A stretch of 64,000 nt of DNA from an uncultured Methanobrevibacter sp. (lineage in GTDB: Archaea > Methanobacteriota > Methanobacteria > Methanobacteriales > Methanobacteriaceae). Below the pieces are notes generated by a model, which was given only the letters and a program-made list of their open reading frames with translations, did not search any database and was not told the origin of the DNA. Position 1 is the first letter of the stretch. Every line of letters starts with the position of its first letter. Positions 46,810 through 56,179 of this stretch are shown here, one piece after another. The stretch is taken from the NCBI RefSeq assembly GCF_947170395.1, contig NZ_CAMVTE010000002.1:56714-120713 (forward strand), written 5' to 3'. The position numbers and the translations under genes were made by a program.

Positions 46810-47658
46810 GTGATTAAAATTAAAAGAGATGTCAATCCCGAAGAGGTAGAAGAGCTCAAAAGAAGCATATATGAAAAGATTGAAGTCATTAAAGAAAACA
46901 CTGGCAGTGAAAAGGACATCAAGAAATTGGAGAAATTTGACTCCATGTTAAGTTTCACAGAATCCAAATCCTGGGATGATGCCCGAAAAGCTAGACGATA
47001 TGCCAAAATCGATAAGGGCTTAAGTTACTACCAGCGGTTCAAAATGGCTTTCGAAGGGGATGTCGACATTGATCCGGGACGTTTGATGGGACTTACCGAC
47101 GGGATTTTTGGAATGGTAATGACCCTTCTGGTATTCGGTATTGCTCTACCTGAACTTCAGATTGCCAGTTATTCTGATTTTGTAGCTTTTATTTCAACAT
47201 TGACTCCAACAATAGGTGTTACAATCGTCAGTTTTGTATTAATCAGTTCATTTTGGATTTATCATCATGAATTTATCAAGATAAACACTCTAAACATTCC
47301 ATATTTGTGGCTCAACATAATCTTTCTGATTTGCATATCATTCATTCCGTTTTCCACTTCACTGATTGGAAACTATTCACATTTCTTTTTATCAGAAGCC
47401 CTTTTTGGCCTAAACATATTTTTGGCACTGGTTGCATTCTTTTTGATGTACCATTATGCCGACAGAAGAAATTTCCTTGAAGACAATCCGTCCAAGGAAG
47501 AGAAAAACCATGTTGTCCACACTTTACTTATTTTAATGGGTCTGACAGTCATTGTCAATCTTCTTGACTTCAACGTTTCAGGCAATTTCATCTATCTGTT
47601 TTTGCTTGTCCCGGTAATCTCTACATTCAGGGATATCTGGTTTAAGATGAAATCATAG
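46810..47658 (+). CDS. TMEM175/DUF1211-family membrane protein, K+ channel-like
   Basis: An N-terminal cytosolic charged helix region (about 1-90) precedes six hydrophobic segments. The first begins RLMGLTDGIFGMVMTLLV, a variant of the RxxxFSDGVFAIxxTLL pore helix of TMEM175 potassium channels. The usual Phe-Ser of FSD is Leu-Thr here, so the filter may differ. Prokaryotic TMEM175 proteins have one such repeat and act as tetramers. GTG at 46810 is the likely start (TTG 46807 is possible), and no ATG exists nearby. The 90-residue cytosolic extension is longer than in typical members. Confidence 0.75.
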   Translation: MIKIKRDVNPEEVEELKRSIYEKIEVIKENTGSEKDIKKLEKFDSMLSFTESKSWDDARKARRYAKIDKGLSYYQRFKMAFEGDVDIDPGRLMGLTDGIFGMVMTLLVFGIALPELQIASYSDFVAFISTLTPTIGVTIVSFVLISSFWIYHHEFIKINTLNIPYLWLNIIFLICISFIPFSTSLIGNYSHFFLSEALFGLNIFLALVAFFLMYHYADRRNFLEDNPSKEEKNHVVHTLLILMGLTVIVNLLDFNVSGNFIYLFLLVPVISTFRDIWFKMKS

Positions 47659-47720
47659 AAACATTTAATATATATCCTTTACAAATATTCTTTTTTATAA
47701 CGATAAAAAGGGGAATTATA

Positions 47721-48626
47721 ATGGGCAGTCTGTTATCTGTTTGTGATATTAAAGAGGATGTAGAATATATTCTTGATTTGGCTAGTAAAATTAAGGCGGG
47801 AGATGTTGAAGAAAAACCTCTTGAAGGAAAGACACTGGCGATGATTTTCCAGAAGTCATCCACCAGAACAAGAGTTTCTTTTGATGTTGGAATGTACCAG
47901 TTAGGCGGAAGAGCCATATTTTTATCTTCAAACGATTTGCAGATGGGTAGAGGAGAGCCTATCCTTGATACAGCTAAGGTCTTAAGCCGTTTCGTTGATG
48001 GAATCATGATAAGAGCCATCAAGCACAGCGATGTTGAAGAGCTGGCCCAACATTCAGACGTGCCTGTAATCAGCGGCCTGACAGATTTGGAACACCCCTG
48101 CCAAGCCCTTGCCGACGCACTTACAATCAAGGAACATTTCGGAACATTCGAAAACAAAAAGATTTGCTTTGTCGGCGATGGAAACAACGTATGCAATTCC
48201 CTTTTATTGATTGCCCCTCTTTTGGGAATGGACATGTCCGTAGCCTGTCCGAAAGGATATGAACCTGATGAGGAAATCCTCAAAACCGCTGAAGAATTTG
48301 CAAAACAAAACGGTACAGAAATAACAGTCAGTGATGATATAGGCATAGCATTGGAAAATGTTGATGTGGTATACACAGACGTTTGGGTAAGTATGGGTGA
48401 TGAGGCCGAAGCAAAACAAAGAGAAATTGATTTTGCACCGTTCCAGGTTAATTCCGATTTGATGGCGCTTGCAAATGACGGAGCCATATTCATGCACTGT
48501 CTGCCTGCAATCAGAGGCCAGGAAGTAACTTCCGATGTTATTGACGGACCTCAATCCGTGATTTATGATGAGGCAGAAAACAGAATGCACGCCCAAAAGG
48601 CTGTTTTATATTATTATCTAAAATAA
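47721..48626 (+). CDS. argF: Ornithine carbamoyltransferase
   Basis: ArgF transfers carbamoyl to ornithine, giving citrulline for arginine synthesis. Carbamoyl-phosphate contacts are in SSTRTRVSFDVGM near residue 50 and in EHPCQALADALT near 129. The C-terminal HCLPAIRGQEV is the ornithine-binding loop. At 301 residues the length is normal. A TTTAATATATA TATA box and GGGGA ribosome site precede it. Its last 9 bases overlap the end of the convergent zinc-ribbon gene. Confidence 0.96.
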   Translation: MGSLLSVCDIKEDVEYILDLASKIKAGDVEEKPLEGKTLAMIFQKSSTRTRVSFDVGMYQLGGRAIFLSSNDLQMGRGEPILDTAKVLSRFVDGIMIRAIKHSDVEELAQHSDVPVISGLTDLEHPCQALADALTIKEHFGTFENKKICFVGDGNNVCNSLLLIAPLLGMDMSVACPKGYEPDEEILKTAEEFAKQNGTEITVSDDIGIALENVDVVYTDVWVSMGDEAEAKQREIDFAPFQVNSDLMALANDGAIFMHCLPAIRGQEVTSDVIDGPQSVIYDEAENRMHAQKAVLYYYLK

Positions 48627-48857
48627 ACCTATTATTGCAAAAACAATGAAGATTCCAATCAAACACAGACAGCAGCCGATCCAATCAGAACTGTCATTGC
48701 TGGAGGATGAGCTGTCCTGGTGGGTATTGTTGTTTGATGATTGATTTTCAATTATCTCTACTTTTTTAACTGTTTCTTCCTTTCTTAAAACTGCTCCACA
48801 GTTTTTGCAGTATGTAGCTTCGTCAGGATTGTTTTCACCACAATTATAGCAATACAT
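48618..48857 (-). CDS. Zinc-ribbon protein with C-terminal membrane anchor
   Basis: This 79-residue protein has a zinc ribbon at the N terminus (CYNCGENNPDEATYCKNCG, four Cys as two CxxC pairs), an Asn/Ser-rich linker and one C-terminal membrane helix. It starts 14 bases inside the end of the DUF2085 gene, so the two are co-translated. Such zinc_ribbon_2 proteins are common in methanogens and their role is unknown. The 3' end overlaps argF by 9 bases in opposite orientation. Confidence 0.8.
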   Translation of the reverse strand: MYCYNCGENNPDEATYCKNCGAVLRKEETVKKVEIIENQSSNNNTHQDSSSSSNDSSDWIGCCLCLIGIFIVFAIIGLF

Positions 48858-49179
48858 TTGTAATCATCCTCAAAATTATTTTCATGAATATTATCAGACC
48901 GATTCCACCAATAAAACCGGTTATGAATCTTATGGGATTGGTGCTTTCCCTTGGACCGAAATACTGTGTTACGCCATCAACTGTCACGGGTATGAGAAGA
49001 ATCATTGAAATGATGAGCATATTCAAATCATAACCGTGTGTGTAAAAGTGATTCCAGATTAGATACACGATTAGTGCGGTATAAAATCCTGTGCATCTTG
49101 CACAAACCGGAAACTGATGGCCTTTGATGAAAAAACTTCTCTCGGGCTTTTGATGGCATAGGTATTTTCCAATGTTCAT
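48844..49179 (-). CDS. DUF2085 small membrane protein
   Basis: The 111-residue form starting at ATG 49179 begins MNIGKYLCHQKPERSFFIKG and holds FPVCARCTGFYTA, the DUF2085 hallmark with conserved His and Cys residues suggesting metal binding. Three hydrophobic helices follow. A longer open frame exists upstream but is low-complexity and would cross the promoter. AAATATATATAA about 38 bases before the ATG predicts a very short or absent leader. It is divergent from ilvB and co-translated with the zinc-ribbon gene. Confidence 0.78.
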   Translation of the reverse strand: MNIGKYLCHQKPERSFFIKGHQFPVCARCTGFYTALIVYLIWNHFYTHGYDLNMLIISMILLIPVTVDGVTQYFGPRESTNPIRFITGFIGGIGLIIFMKIILRMITNVLL

Positions 49180-49263
49180 TTTATCATTTTTTAATATTTT
49201 AAGATAATTATATATATTTTTGTATTCATATCTAATTGTATAATATATAAAAAGGTTTTTAAA

Positions 49264-50958
49264 ATGAGAGGCGGAGAAGCGATAATAGAATCCCTCAAGA
49301 ATATGGGGGTAGACACAATATTTGGTTATCCTGGCGGACAGACCATACCATTCTATGACATGCTGTATGATGCGGACATCAATCATATACTTGTCAGGCA
49401 CGAACAGTGCGCAGCTCATGCGGCAGACGGATATGCAAGGGCTTCAGGCAAAGTTGGTGTGTGTTTGGCAACATCCGGTCCGGGCGCAACTAATCTTGTA
49501 ACAGGTATTGGAACTGCTTTTATGGATTCTTCTCCAATAGTGGCAATTACCGGACAGGTTCCTACTCATCTGATTGGAAATGACGCATTCCAAGAAGCAG
49601 ACATTATTGGAATCACAATGCCTATAGTTAAACATTCATATCAGCCTAAAGATCCTGATTTGATACCTTCCATTGTCAAAACCAGTTTTGAAATAGCAAG
49701 GACAGGAAGGCCGGGACCGGTTTTAATCGACGTTCCCAAAGAGGTTCAGGAAGGCGAACTTACAAAATTTGACGATTCATTAATTCAGACACCCGGATAT
49801 AATCCTACTACAAAAGGAAATATCAGACAAATTAAAAAAGCTCGTGATTTGATAAAAGAAGCTAAAAGACCATTAATTTTAGCAGGTGCAGGTGTAATCA
49901 TATCCAATGCATGCTACGAGTTAAAGAAATTGGCTTACACAATCAACGCTCCGGTCATGACTTCCCTATTGGGTAAAGGAGCTATTGATGAGACTGACGA
50001 TTTGGCTTTAGGAATGCTTGGCATGCACGGGCGAAAAGTATCAAACGATTCAATAAATGAGTCTGATTTGTTAATAGCTATCGGTATCAGGTTTTCAGAC
50101 AGGACAACCGGCAGACTCGACAGTTTCGTTCCCGATACTAAAGTCATTCACATTGATATAGATCCTGCTGAGATAGGCAAGAATGTAGATGTTGATTTGC
50201 CTATTGTAGGTGATGCCAGAAACGTATTGTCATCATTAAATAAGCTTTTAAATGATTATAAGGCATCTGATGATGTTAATAAATGGTCAGACATGATTAA
50301 ACAGAGAAAACAGGATTTGCTTCCAAGGGTAACTTATGATGATGTTCCGCTTAAACCGCAAACGGTCATAAAGGAAATTTCAGAGGTATTGACTCCTGAA
50401 TCTATCCTGACAACCGATGTAGGTCAAAATCAGATGTGGGCGGCACATTTCTACGATACCCAAAAACCGCGCAAGTTCATATCCTCAGGCGGTCTGGGCA
50501 CTATGGGATTCGGATTCCCGTCAGCAATCGGTGCCAAAATAGCTTGTCCTGATGATACTGTTGTTTCAATAAACGGTGACGGCGGATTTCTGATGGTGTG
50601 TCAGGAACTGGCCACTGTTCGTGAATATGATATACCTGTTATAGCAGTTGTTTTAGAAAACAGAACTTTGGGAATGGTATATCAGTGGCAAAGTCTCTTG
50701 TATAATGAAAGACACTCACAGACACTGCTTGGAAACAGTCCTGACTTTGTTAAATTGGCCGAAAGTTTCGGCGTCAATGCAGTTAGAATTACAAAACCGG
50801 GTGAGACCAGAGAAGCTTTAAAATCAGCTATTAAAGACAATGAACCTATATTGCTGGATGTTGTTGTAAATCCTGATGAACTGCTTCCGATGCTTCCTCC
50901 TGGAGCTGGAATCAATGAGATGATTGGTGAATATAAACTTGAAAAGGATGTGATTTAG
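49264..50958 (+). CDS. ilvB: Acetolactate synthase, catalytic subunit
   Basis: IlvB makes acetolactate or acetohydroxybutyrate from pyruvate with thiamine diphosphate, FAD and Mg. The catalytic Glu is in LVRHEQCAAHAADGYARA near residue 47. The ThDP motif is NGDGGFLMVCQ with Asn in LEN, near 439-466, and the FAD region is SDRTTGRLDSF. At 564 residues the length is normal. ATATATAAAAAGG lies about 15-25 bases before the ATG, so the leader is very short. The regulatory subunit starts on the next base after its stop. Confidence 0.97.
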   Translation: MRGGEAIIESLKNMGVDTIFGYPGGQTIPFYDMLYDADINHILVRHEQCAAHAADGYARASGKVGVCLATSGPGATNLVTGIGTAFMDSSPIVAITGQVPTHLIGNDAFQEADIIGITMPIVKHSYQPKDPDLIPSIVKTSFEIARTGRPGPVLIDVPKEVQEGELTKFDDSLIQTPGYNPTTKGNIRQIKKARDLIKEAKRPLILAGAGVIISNACYELKKLAYTINAPVMTSLLGKGAIDETDDLALGMLGMHGRKVSNDSINESDLLIAIGIRFSDRTTGRLDSFVPDTKVIHIDIDPAEIGKNVDVDLPIVGDARNVLSSLNKLLNDYKASDDVNKWSDMIKQRKQDLLPRVTYDDVPLKPQTVIKEISEVLTPESILTTDVGQNQMWAAHFYDTQKPRKFISSGGLGTMGFGFPSAIGAKIACPDDTVVSINGDGGFLMVCQELATVREYDIPVIAVVLENRTLGMVYQWQSLLYNERHSQTLLGNSPDFVKLAESFGVNAVRITKPGETREALKSAIKDNEPILLDVVVNPDELLPMLPPGAGINEMIGEYKLEKDVI

Positions 50959-51444
50959 ATGGCTCTTGAATATCACGTTATTTCCACACTGGTTGAAGAC
51001 AAGCCGGGTGTTTTACAGAAGGTGGCAGGCCTATTTACAAGAAGAGGTTTCAACATTGACAGCATCACTGTTGGGGAATCCGAAGTGGAAGGATTGTCCC
51101 GTATGGTTATTTCAGTGCATGCCGATAAGAAAGGACTGGAACAGGTCACCAAACAATTGAATAAGTTGGTTGACGTTATCAAGATTAAAGATATTACTAA
51201 TAATGCCGTAAAGAGGGAATTGTGCCTGATTAAGGTTAACATTCCTAATGAAAAGGCAAGAGCAGAAATAATGCAATATACTAATATTTTCAGGGCAAAA
51301 ATCGTTGACGTTTCAGAGGAAACACTGATGATTGAGCTGACTGGGGATATGGAAAAGATAAATGCATTCGTATCTTTATTGAAAGGTTATGGAATCAAAA
51401 AGATTTCAAGAACCGGCCTTACCGCAATGGCAAGGGGAGTATAA
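50959..51444 (+). CDS. ilvN: Acetolactate synthase, regulatory subunit
   Basis: This 161-residue small subunit has an N-terminal ACT domain (VEDKPGVLQKVAGLFTRRGF, near residue 11) that binds valine for feedback inhibition, and a C-terminal ferredoxin-like domain. It activates IlvB. It abuts ilvB with no gap (ATG 50959), which implies coupled translation. A carbonic anhydrase gene follows after 2 bases. Confidence 0.96.
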   Translation: MALEYHVISTLVEDKPGVLQKVAGLFTRRGFNIDSITVGESEVEGLSRMVISVHADKKGLEQVTKQLNKLVDVIKIKDITNNAVKRELCLIKVNIPNEKARAEIMQYTNIFRAKIVDVSEETLMIELTGDMEKINAFVSLLKGYGIKKISRTGLTAMARGV

Positions 51445-51446
51445 AA

Positions 51447-51974
51447 ATGACTATATTGGAAAACGTTTTGGAAGATAATAAGAAGTTTGTTGAAAATTTT
51501 GAAGGCGAAGAAATGTCCCACCATGCTCAAAAGAAGTTAGCTATCCTAACATGCATGGACTGCAGACTGATTGACTTTTTTGAACCAGCATTAGGCCTTG
51601 AAAGAGGAGATGCAAAAATTGTCAGAAATGCAGGAAATTCAATCGTAGGTGAGGATGCAATCAGATCAATCGGTGCAGCGCTTTACAACCTGGGCTGTGA
51701 AGAGGTACTTGTTGTAGGCCACACTGAATGCGGTATGGCAGGTGCAGATGCTGAAGCACTAAAAGAAAAGATGCTTGCCCGTGGTATTGCCGAAGAGGAC
51801 ATTGCAAAATATGACCTTGCAGCATGGATTGGCGGATTTGAAGACGAAGAGGAAAACGTCAAAAATGTCGTTGAAAAAATCAAAAACCATCCGTTGATTC
51901 CTGATGTGCCTGTGCACGGTCTTATAATCGACATCGTAACCGGTGAGTTGAAAGTTTTAGTAGATGGTTACTAA
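51447..51974 (+). CDS. cab: Beta-class carbonic anhydrase (Cab type)
   Basis: This 175-residue enzyme interconverts CO2 and bicarbonate. Zinc ligands are Cys36, His92 and Cys95 in TCMDCR and GHTECGM, and the Asp38-Arg40 dyad is present, as in the Methanothermobacter Cab enzyme. It lies 2 bases after ilvN. Acetolactate synthase releases CO2, and methanogens need CO2/bicarbonate balance for carboxylases, but the reason for this linkage is an inference. Confidence 0.93.
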   Translation: MTILENVLEDNKKFVENFEGEEMSHHAQKKLAILTCMDCRLIDFFEPALGLERGDAKIVRNAGNSIVGEDAIRSIGAALYNLGCEEVLVVGHTECGMAGADAEALKEKMLARGIAEEDIAKYDLAAWIGGFEDEEENVKNVVEKIKNHPLIPDVPVHGLIIDIVTGELKVLVDGY

Positions 51975-51995
51975 TCATCTATTCATTTATTTTTT

Positions 51996-52376
51996 TTAGT
52001 ATTCCATAACAATCAGGATTTTGTCTGCAGAATCCCAGTTATAATTATCATATAATTGATTTTCCAGTTTTTTCTCTTTTTCAAATGATGTTTTTTCTCC
52101 AAAAGAGGTGAAAATACCCACTTCCAAGATTAATTCTGTCTCATTAAATTTAATTTGGAGTTTATCGTGGGGAAATTCTTTTTTAATTAAATTTGGCAAA
52201 TCAAAAATGATTTTTTCAAGCTCGTTATCTTTTTTGATGAAAGAATATATCTTATTAGGATTATCGCCGTGTATTTTGAAGTTATCTCCAATTAATTTTA
52301 AAAGATTTGTATTCTCAAATTGAGGTTCACTATTGGGTGCTGCTGCTCTTTTGACATTTTTTATTGTGATTTTCAT
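51996..52376 (-). CDS. Hypothetical protein, 126 aa
   Basis: This charged soluble protein has no signal peptide and starts MKITIKNVKRAAAPNS. The middle (IYSFIKKDNELEKIIFDLPNL) and the end (DSADKILIVMEY) suggest an alpha/beta fold. I recognise no family. It converges with the carbonic anhydrase gene (21-base spacer) and is divergent from ilvC. Codon use looks like its neighbours, which supports a real gene. Confidence 0.6.
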   Translation of the reverse strand: MKITIKNVKRAAAPNSEPQFENTNLLKLIGDNFKIHGDNPNKIYSFIKKDNELEKIIFDLPNLIKKEFPHDKLQIKFNETELILEVGIFTSFGEKTSFEKEKKLENQLYDNYNWDSADKILIVMEY

Positions 52377-52474
52377 TTTTCACATCAATTATTTTTTAAA
52401 AGATGTAATTAGGGTATATTTTGTCTTTTATTTATATATTTTCTTTCTTGTGAGGTCAATTTTACGAATTAAAA

Positions 52475-52484
52475 GCAATATTGC
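52475..52484. promoter_or_regulatory. GCAATATTGC palindrome upstream of ilvC
   Basis: This perfect 10-base palindrome lies in the 233-base divergent spacer before ilvC, about 90 bases before its TATA-like TTATATAT (near 52573). It may be an operator for either flanking gene. No second copy was found nearby. Confidence 0.3.
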
Positions 52485-52610
52485 GGTGATAGTGTGTATT
52501 AATTTTGTAGAAATTACCCACTTTTAAAGTTACTTTTATTAATATTGAAATTCAAACCTATTAAGTGATATTTTATTATATATCTTAATTATTATAGGAG
52601 ATGATTTTAA

Positions 52611-53603
52611 ATGAAAATGTATTACGATGCAGATGTAAATACTGATGCTTTACAAGGAAAAACCATTGCTGTAATCGGTTATGGTTCCCAAGGTAGAGCA
52701 CAATCCAGAAATATGGCTGATAGTGGAGCTAACGTTATTGTTGGTTTAAGAGAAAATGGTAGCTCTTGGAATGTAGCAAAAGAAGATGGCATGACTGTAA
52801 AAACCATTGAAGACGCAGCTAAAGAAGCAGATATTATTCACATTTTACTTCCTGATGAAATTCAGCAAAGAGTATACAACGAACAAATCGCTCCTTATGT
52901 TGAAGATGGAAACACCATTTCCTTCTCTCACGGTTACAACATTCACTTTGAATTAATCAAACCTGATGAAACCGTAAACATTGTAATGTTTGCACCTAAA
53001 GGACCTGGATCCATGGTAAGAAGAACTTACGAAGAAGGATTCGGTATCCCTGGACTTGTAGCAGTACAGCAGGATGCAACAGGAGACGCAATGCAACTTG
53101 CATTGGGTATGGCAAAAGCATGCGGTTTAACCAAAGCGGGCGTTTTGGAAACTACCTTCCAGGAAGAAACCGAAACTGACCTTTTCGGTGAACAGACCGT
53201 TTTATGCGGTGGAATCACAGAATTAATCAATGCAGGGTTCACCACTTTGGTTGAAGCAGGATACCAACCTGAAATCGCTTACTTTGAAACCTGTCATGAA
53301 GTAAAACTCATTGTGGATTTAATTTACGAAAAAGGTTTCGCCGGAATGTGGACTGATGTAAGTAACACTGCTGAATATGGTGGTTTAACCAGAGGAAACA
53401 GAATCATTACTCAGGAAGCAAAAGACGGTATGAAAGCTGTTTTAAAAGAAATCCAGGATGGAACCTTCAAAAAACAATGGGCTGATGAAAACGCAACCAA
53501 CGGAGCTAACCTCAAAGAAATGAGAGCAGCTGAAGGTCAAAAAGAAATTGAAATTGTTGGTGAAAGATTAAGAAAAGCTTGTGGATTACAAAAAGACGAT
53601 TAA
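52611..53603 (+). CDS. ilvC: Ketol-acid reductoisomerase, class I
   Basis: IlvC isomerises and reduces acetolactate with NADPH and Mg. The N-terminal Rossmann loop is [11 protein letters not shown] near residue 23. Metal and substrate sites are in [23 protein letters not shown] and [14 protein letters not shown]. The 330-residue class I length applies. A strong AGGAGAT ribosome site precedes it. Together with ilvBN and ilvD it completes most of the valine/isoleucine pathway. Confidence 0.97.
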   Translation: MKMYYDADVNTDALQGKTIAVIGYGSQGRAQSRNMADSGANVIVGLRENGSSWNVAKEDGMTVKTIEDAAKEADIIHILLPDEIQQRVYNEQIAPYVEDGNTISFSHGYNIHFELIKPDETVNIVMFAPKGPGSMVRRTYEEGFGIPGLVAVQQDATGDAMQLALGMAKACGLTKAGVLETTFQEETETDLFGEQTVLCGGITELINAGFTTLVEAGYQPEIAYFETCHEVKLIVDLIYEKGFAGMWTDVSNTAEYGGLTRGNRIITQEAKDGMKAVLKEIQDGTFKKQWADENATNGANLKEMRAAEGQKEIEIVGERLRKACGLQKDD

Positions 53604-53662
53604 GTCTTTTTAATCCTTTTTACTATTTTTTTATTAAATTATTTTTATACAGTGTGGTTATT

Positions 53663-54667
53663 GTGGTATTTATTGGAATGGACCATGGAACTACTGGAAT
53701 CTCCTTTTGCATAATGTCTGATGATGGCGAAGTTATCGATGTTTTTAAAATCGGAAGAGAGGAAAGTAAAAAAGGACTTGTTTCAGCAACAGAAGAGCTT
53801 GAAAAACGTGTTGATTTTAGTGATGTCAAACTGATGGCAATTACCTATGCGATGGGTGACGGCATAAGCAAAATCCTGCCGACAGATAATGTTGAAAACA
53901 GAGGAATCTTATCAATCAACGGAGCCGGTAAGGTTACAGGCGGTGGAACATCAGTGTTTTCAGAGCTGGAACAGCTGGACATAGATTCTATAATGATTCC
54001 CGGTCTTCACAAGGATTCTACTTCCTTAAATGAATTGTTTAGGGCGGCCTATTCTCACCAGGCAAGTCCGGAAAAGGTAAGCATTTCCTATAATGCTGTA
54101 AAAGAAACAGGATGGTCCAATTTTATTGTAGCAGACATTTCATCAAACAGTGTGGATATCCTAATCGAGGACGGAAAAATCAAGGGAGCTATTGACGCAT
54201 GTCTTGGTGCAATGGGTATTGTTCACGGTCCTCTCGATTTGGAAATGCTTAGAGACATTGATGAGAATGGCGCATCTGCCAACGGATGCTTTTCACATGC
54301 GGGAGCTATTAAGATAGCTGAAATTGATGGTAAAGTAGCCAATATGAAAGATCAGCTTTTGGAAAATTATACTAACGGTGATGAAAAGGCAAAACTGGCT
54401 ATCGATACCCTGATTATGACAGTTGCCATGGAAATTGCAGGCCTTGATGTGGTATGTGAAAATGAAATTGAAGGAATTGTCCTTACAGGTTCTGTCGGTT
54501 CTGCAAAAGAACCATTCAACTTTGAAGATGAAATCAACAGATATTTCAAAAACAAATATGAATTGAAAGTTATTTCAAAAGAATCCGGAGCAATCGGTGC
54601 TGCCCAAATAGCGATGGATGTTTTCAATGGTAAAAAGGAAATTTTAGGTATAGAAGTTGATATCTGA
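53663..54667 (+). CDS. Methanogenesis marker protein 12
   Basis: This 334-residue ASKHA-type protein is found only in methanogens and related archaea. It opens FIGMDHGTTGISFCIMSD, an ATP-binding phosphate loop, and has GKVTGGGTSVFSEL near residue 95 and VLTGSVGSAKEPF near 275. The role is unknown, though linkage to methanogenesis suggests cofactor or enzyme maturation. The start is taken as GTG 53663, since an upstream extension would overlap ilvC and has no ribosome site. It follows ilvC by about 60 bases. Confidence 0.88.
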   Translation: MVFIGMDHGTTGISFCIMSDDGEVIDVFKIGREESKKGLVSATEELEKRVDFSDVKLMAITYAMGDGISKILPTDNVENRGILSINGAGKVTGGGTSVFSELEQLDIDSIMIPGLHKDSTSLNELFRAAYSHQASPEKVSISYNAVKETGWSNFIVADISSNSVDILIEDGKIKGAIDACLGAMGIVHGPLDLEMLRDIDENGASANGCFSHAGAIKIAEIDGKVANMKDQLLENYTNGDEKAKLAIDTLIMTVAMEIAGLDVVCENEIEGIVLTGSVGSAKEPFNFEDEINRYFKNKYELKVISKESGAIGAAQIAMDVFNGKKEILGIEVDI

Positions 54668-54671
54668 ACTT

Positions 54672-54878
54672 CTATTTATCTTCTTTTAGACTTACAAAGA
54701 CGACGTTTCCGCCTTTGATGGTTTCAAGGCCGTTTTCATTTTCAAGGACAAGATTCAAATAGTTGTCAATTGCAACTACTTTTCCTTCGCTTTGATTGTT
54801 ATCTCTCAAATCGACACTTACATACTTGTTTTTAAACTGTGCAAAAAGTTTGTTTACATTATCTTTATCAAAACTCAT
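54672..54878 (-). CDS. Sm-like (Lsm) RNA-binding protein
   Basis: This 68-residue Sm fold protein has Sm1-type KYVSVDLRDNNQSEGKVVAIDNYLNLVL and Sm2-type ETIKGGNVVFVSL. Archaeal Lsm proteins form heptameric or hexameric rings that bind U-rich RNA. It is a short form that converges with the marker 12 gene, 4 bases apart. Confidence 0.85.
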   Translation of the reverse strand: MSFDKDNVNKLFAQFKNKYVSVDLRDNNQSEGKVVAIDNYLNLVLENENGLETIKGGNVVFVSLKEDK

Positions 54879-54923
54879 TTTTTCAAATCCTTGAATATTC
54901 TACATTAATATTGATGTTTCAAC

Positions 54924-54931
54924 TTTAAATA
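54924..54931 (+). promoter_or_regulatory. TATA box of the 47-residue gene
   Basis: TTTAAATA sits about 30 bases before the ATG at 54954, and there is no ribosome site. This is the spacing expected of a leaderless archaeal mRNA. Confidence 0.45.
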
Positions 54932-54953
54932 CTTTAATGTTCAAAATAATATC

Positions 54954-55097
54954 ATGGCAATTAATCAATTAGAAAGTAATTTAGAAGCTATTACTCGTAC
55001 AATAGCACAGTTAAAAAAAGACGGATGCACTGATGAGAAAATTTTAAACGAATTAAGAGAAGAAAGAGAAAAAATACTTAAAGATTTAAACTTATAA
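54954..55097 (+). CDS. Small coiled-coil protein (47 aa)
   Basis: ATG 54954 to TAA 55095-55097 encodes 47 residues: MAINQLESNLEAITRTIAQL followed by a short turn and a charged helix (EKILNELREEREKIL). It has the look of a helical hairpin or coiled coil. A TATA box at leaderless distance, no stop-rich neighbourhood and amphipathic design support a real gene. Function is unknown. It converges with surE 5 bases away. Confidence 0.65.
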   Translation: MAINQLESNLEAITRTIAQLKKDGCTDEKILNELREEREKILKDLNL

Positions 55098-55102
55098 GTA
55101 TT

Positions 55103-55879
55103 TCAATCCAACCATTCTTTTAACAAACTCATATCTGAAGTTAAATCAAGTTTTAATGGTGTTACTGTAGTTTTTTGTGATTTACGCAGTTCGTAGCCAT
55201 CACTTCCGGGCTTGTCCAATTCGTACAGTTCACCGCCAATCCAGTAATATGGCTTTCCTCGGGGATCCAGACGGGTATCGATTACTGGAGTATACATTCT
55301 TTTTCCCAAATGAACAACCTCAAATTCTTCATTGATTGGATTTTCGGGAATATTGACATTCAAAAGATCAATTCCTTCAGGCAATCCTTTTTTCAATACT
55401 ATTTTGGCTAATTTTTTAAGCATTTTTCCTGCGAAATCAAAATCTATCTGGTTTTCCCCATTTTCGAATTTTATATGGTCCTGTGTCACTTCTTTTGAAA
55501 TTGCAATTGTTGGAATGCCAAAGCTTGCAGCTTCAATTGCAGCTCCAAGGGTTCCGGATGTTGTAAGTTCGGCCTGACCAATATTAAACCCGGTATTTAT
55601 TCCGGAAATCATTATGTCGGGCCTTTCGTCCATAATTTCAAACAAACCTATTGTTACCGCATCGGTCGGGGTTCCGCTTACTCCATAGCCTTTGCTTCCA
55701 TCCCTCAATGCATGTTCGTTTACCCTCAATGGCTCATATAATGTTAATGCATGACCTATTCCGCTCTGCTGCACTTCGGGAGCAACAACATATGAATCGC
55801 ATAAACCGTCAACCGCCTTTTTTGCAGCAAGAATTCCAGAAGCGGTTATCCCATCATCGTTACTTATCAATGCTTTCAT
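55103..55879 (-). CDS. surE: 5'/3'-nucleotidase SurE
   Basis: SurE is a metal-dependent phosphatase of nucleoside monophosphates. It opens MKALISNDDGITASGI with the paired Asp metal ligands, and has GTPTDAVTIG near residue 89 and MISGINTGFNIG near 110, with TSGTLGAAIEA. At 258 residues the length is normal. The gene stands alone with its promoter beyond 55879. Confidence 0.93.
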   Translation of the reverse strand: MKALISNDDGITASGILAAKKAVDGLCDSYVVAPEVQQSGIGHALTLYEPLRVNEHALRDGSKGYGVSGTPTDAVTIGLFEIMDERPDIMISGINTGFNIGQAELTTSGTLGAAIEAASFGIPTIAISKEVTQDHIKFENGENQIDFDFAGKMLKKLAKIVLKKGLPEGIDLLNVNIPENPINEEFEVVHLGKRMYTPVIDTRLDPRGKPYYWIGGELYELDKPGSDGYELRKSQKTTVTPLKLDLTSDMSLLKEWLD

Positions 55880-56179
55880 ATATTACTATAAAGTATTGCT
55901 TTTTTTAAATAATTTTTGATAGTGATTTTTACACATGGAATGTTTTAAAACTAATTGGTCATATCATCTACTCTTTTTTTTCTTTTTAAAACGGTTCATG
56001 ATGCATAAACTGCAAAAAATGAGCTGTCAAATCCCTTTTTGCGCTTGAATATTTTTTTACATGCTTTCAGATTTTAGAAAATGGAATGATTTTTCACGTC
56101 ATAAAAAACTTTAATAATAATTTTAATTATAAAATATAATATTAGAAATTATTGATAAAATACACACGAGGGTGGAAAC
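55880..56179. other. Divergent spacer of 300 bases
   Basis: It is AT-rich, holding promoters for surE (minus) and the Mrr-like gene (plus). I see no ORF, repeat or stable structure apart from a TATA-like TATAATATT near 56135 and the GAGGGTGG ribosome site before 56180. Confidence 0.4.

Noticed and set aside
48844..49419. 191-residue start for the DUF2085 gene
   Set aside because: The first 80 codons cross the divergent promoter and part of the ilvB start region, look non-coding, and the family begins at the Met used here.
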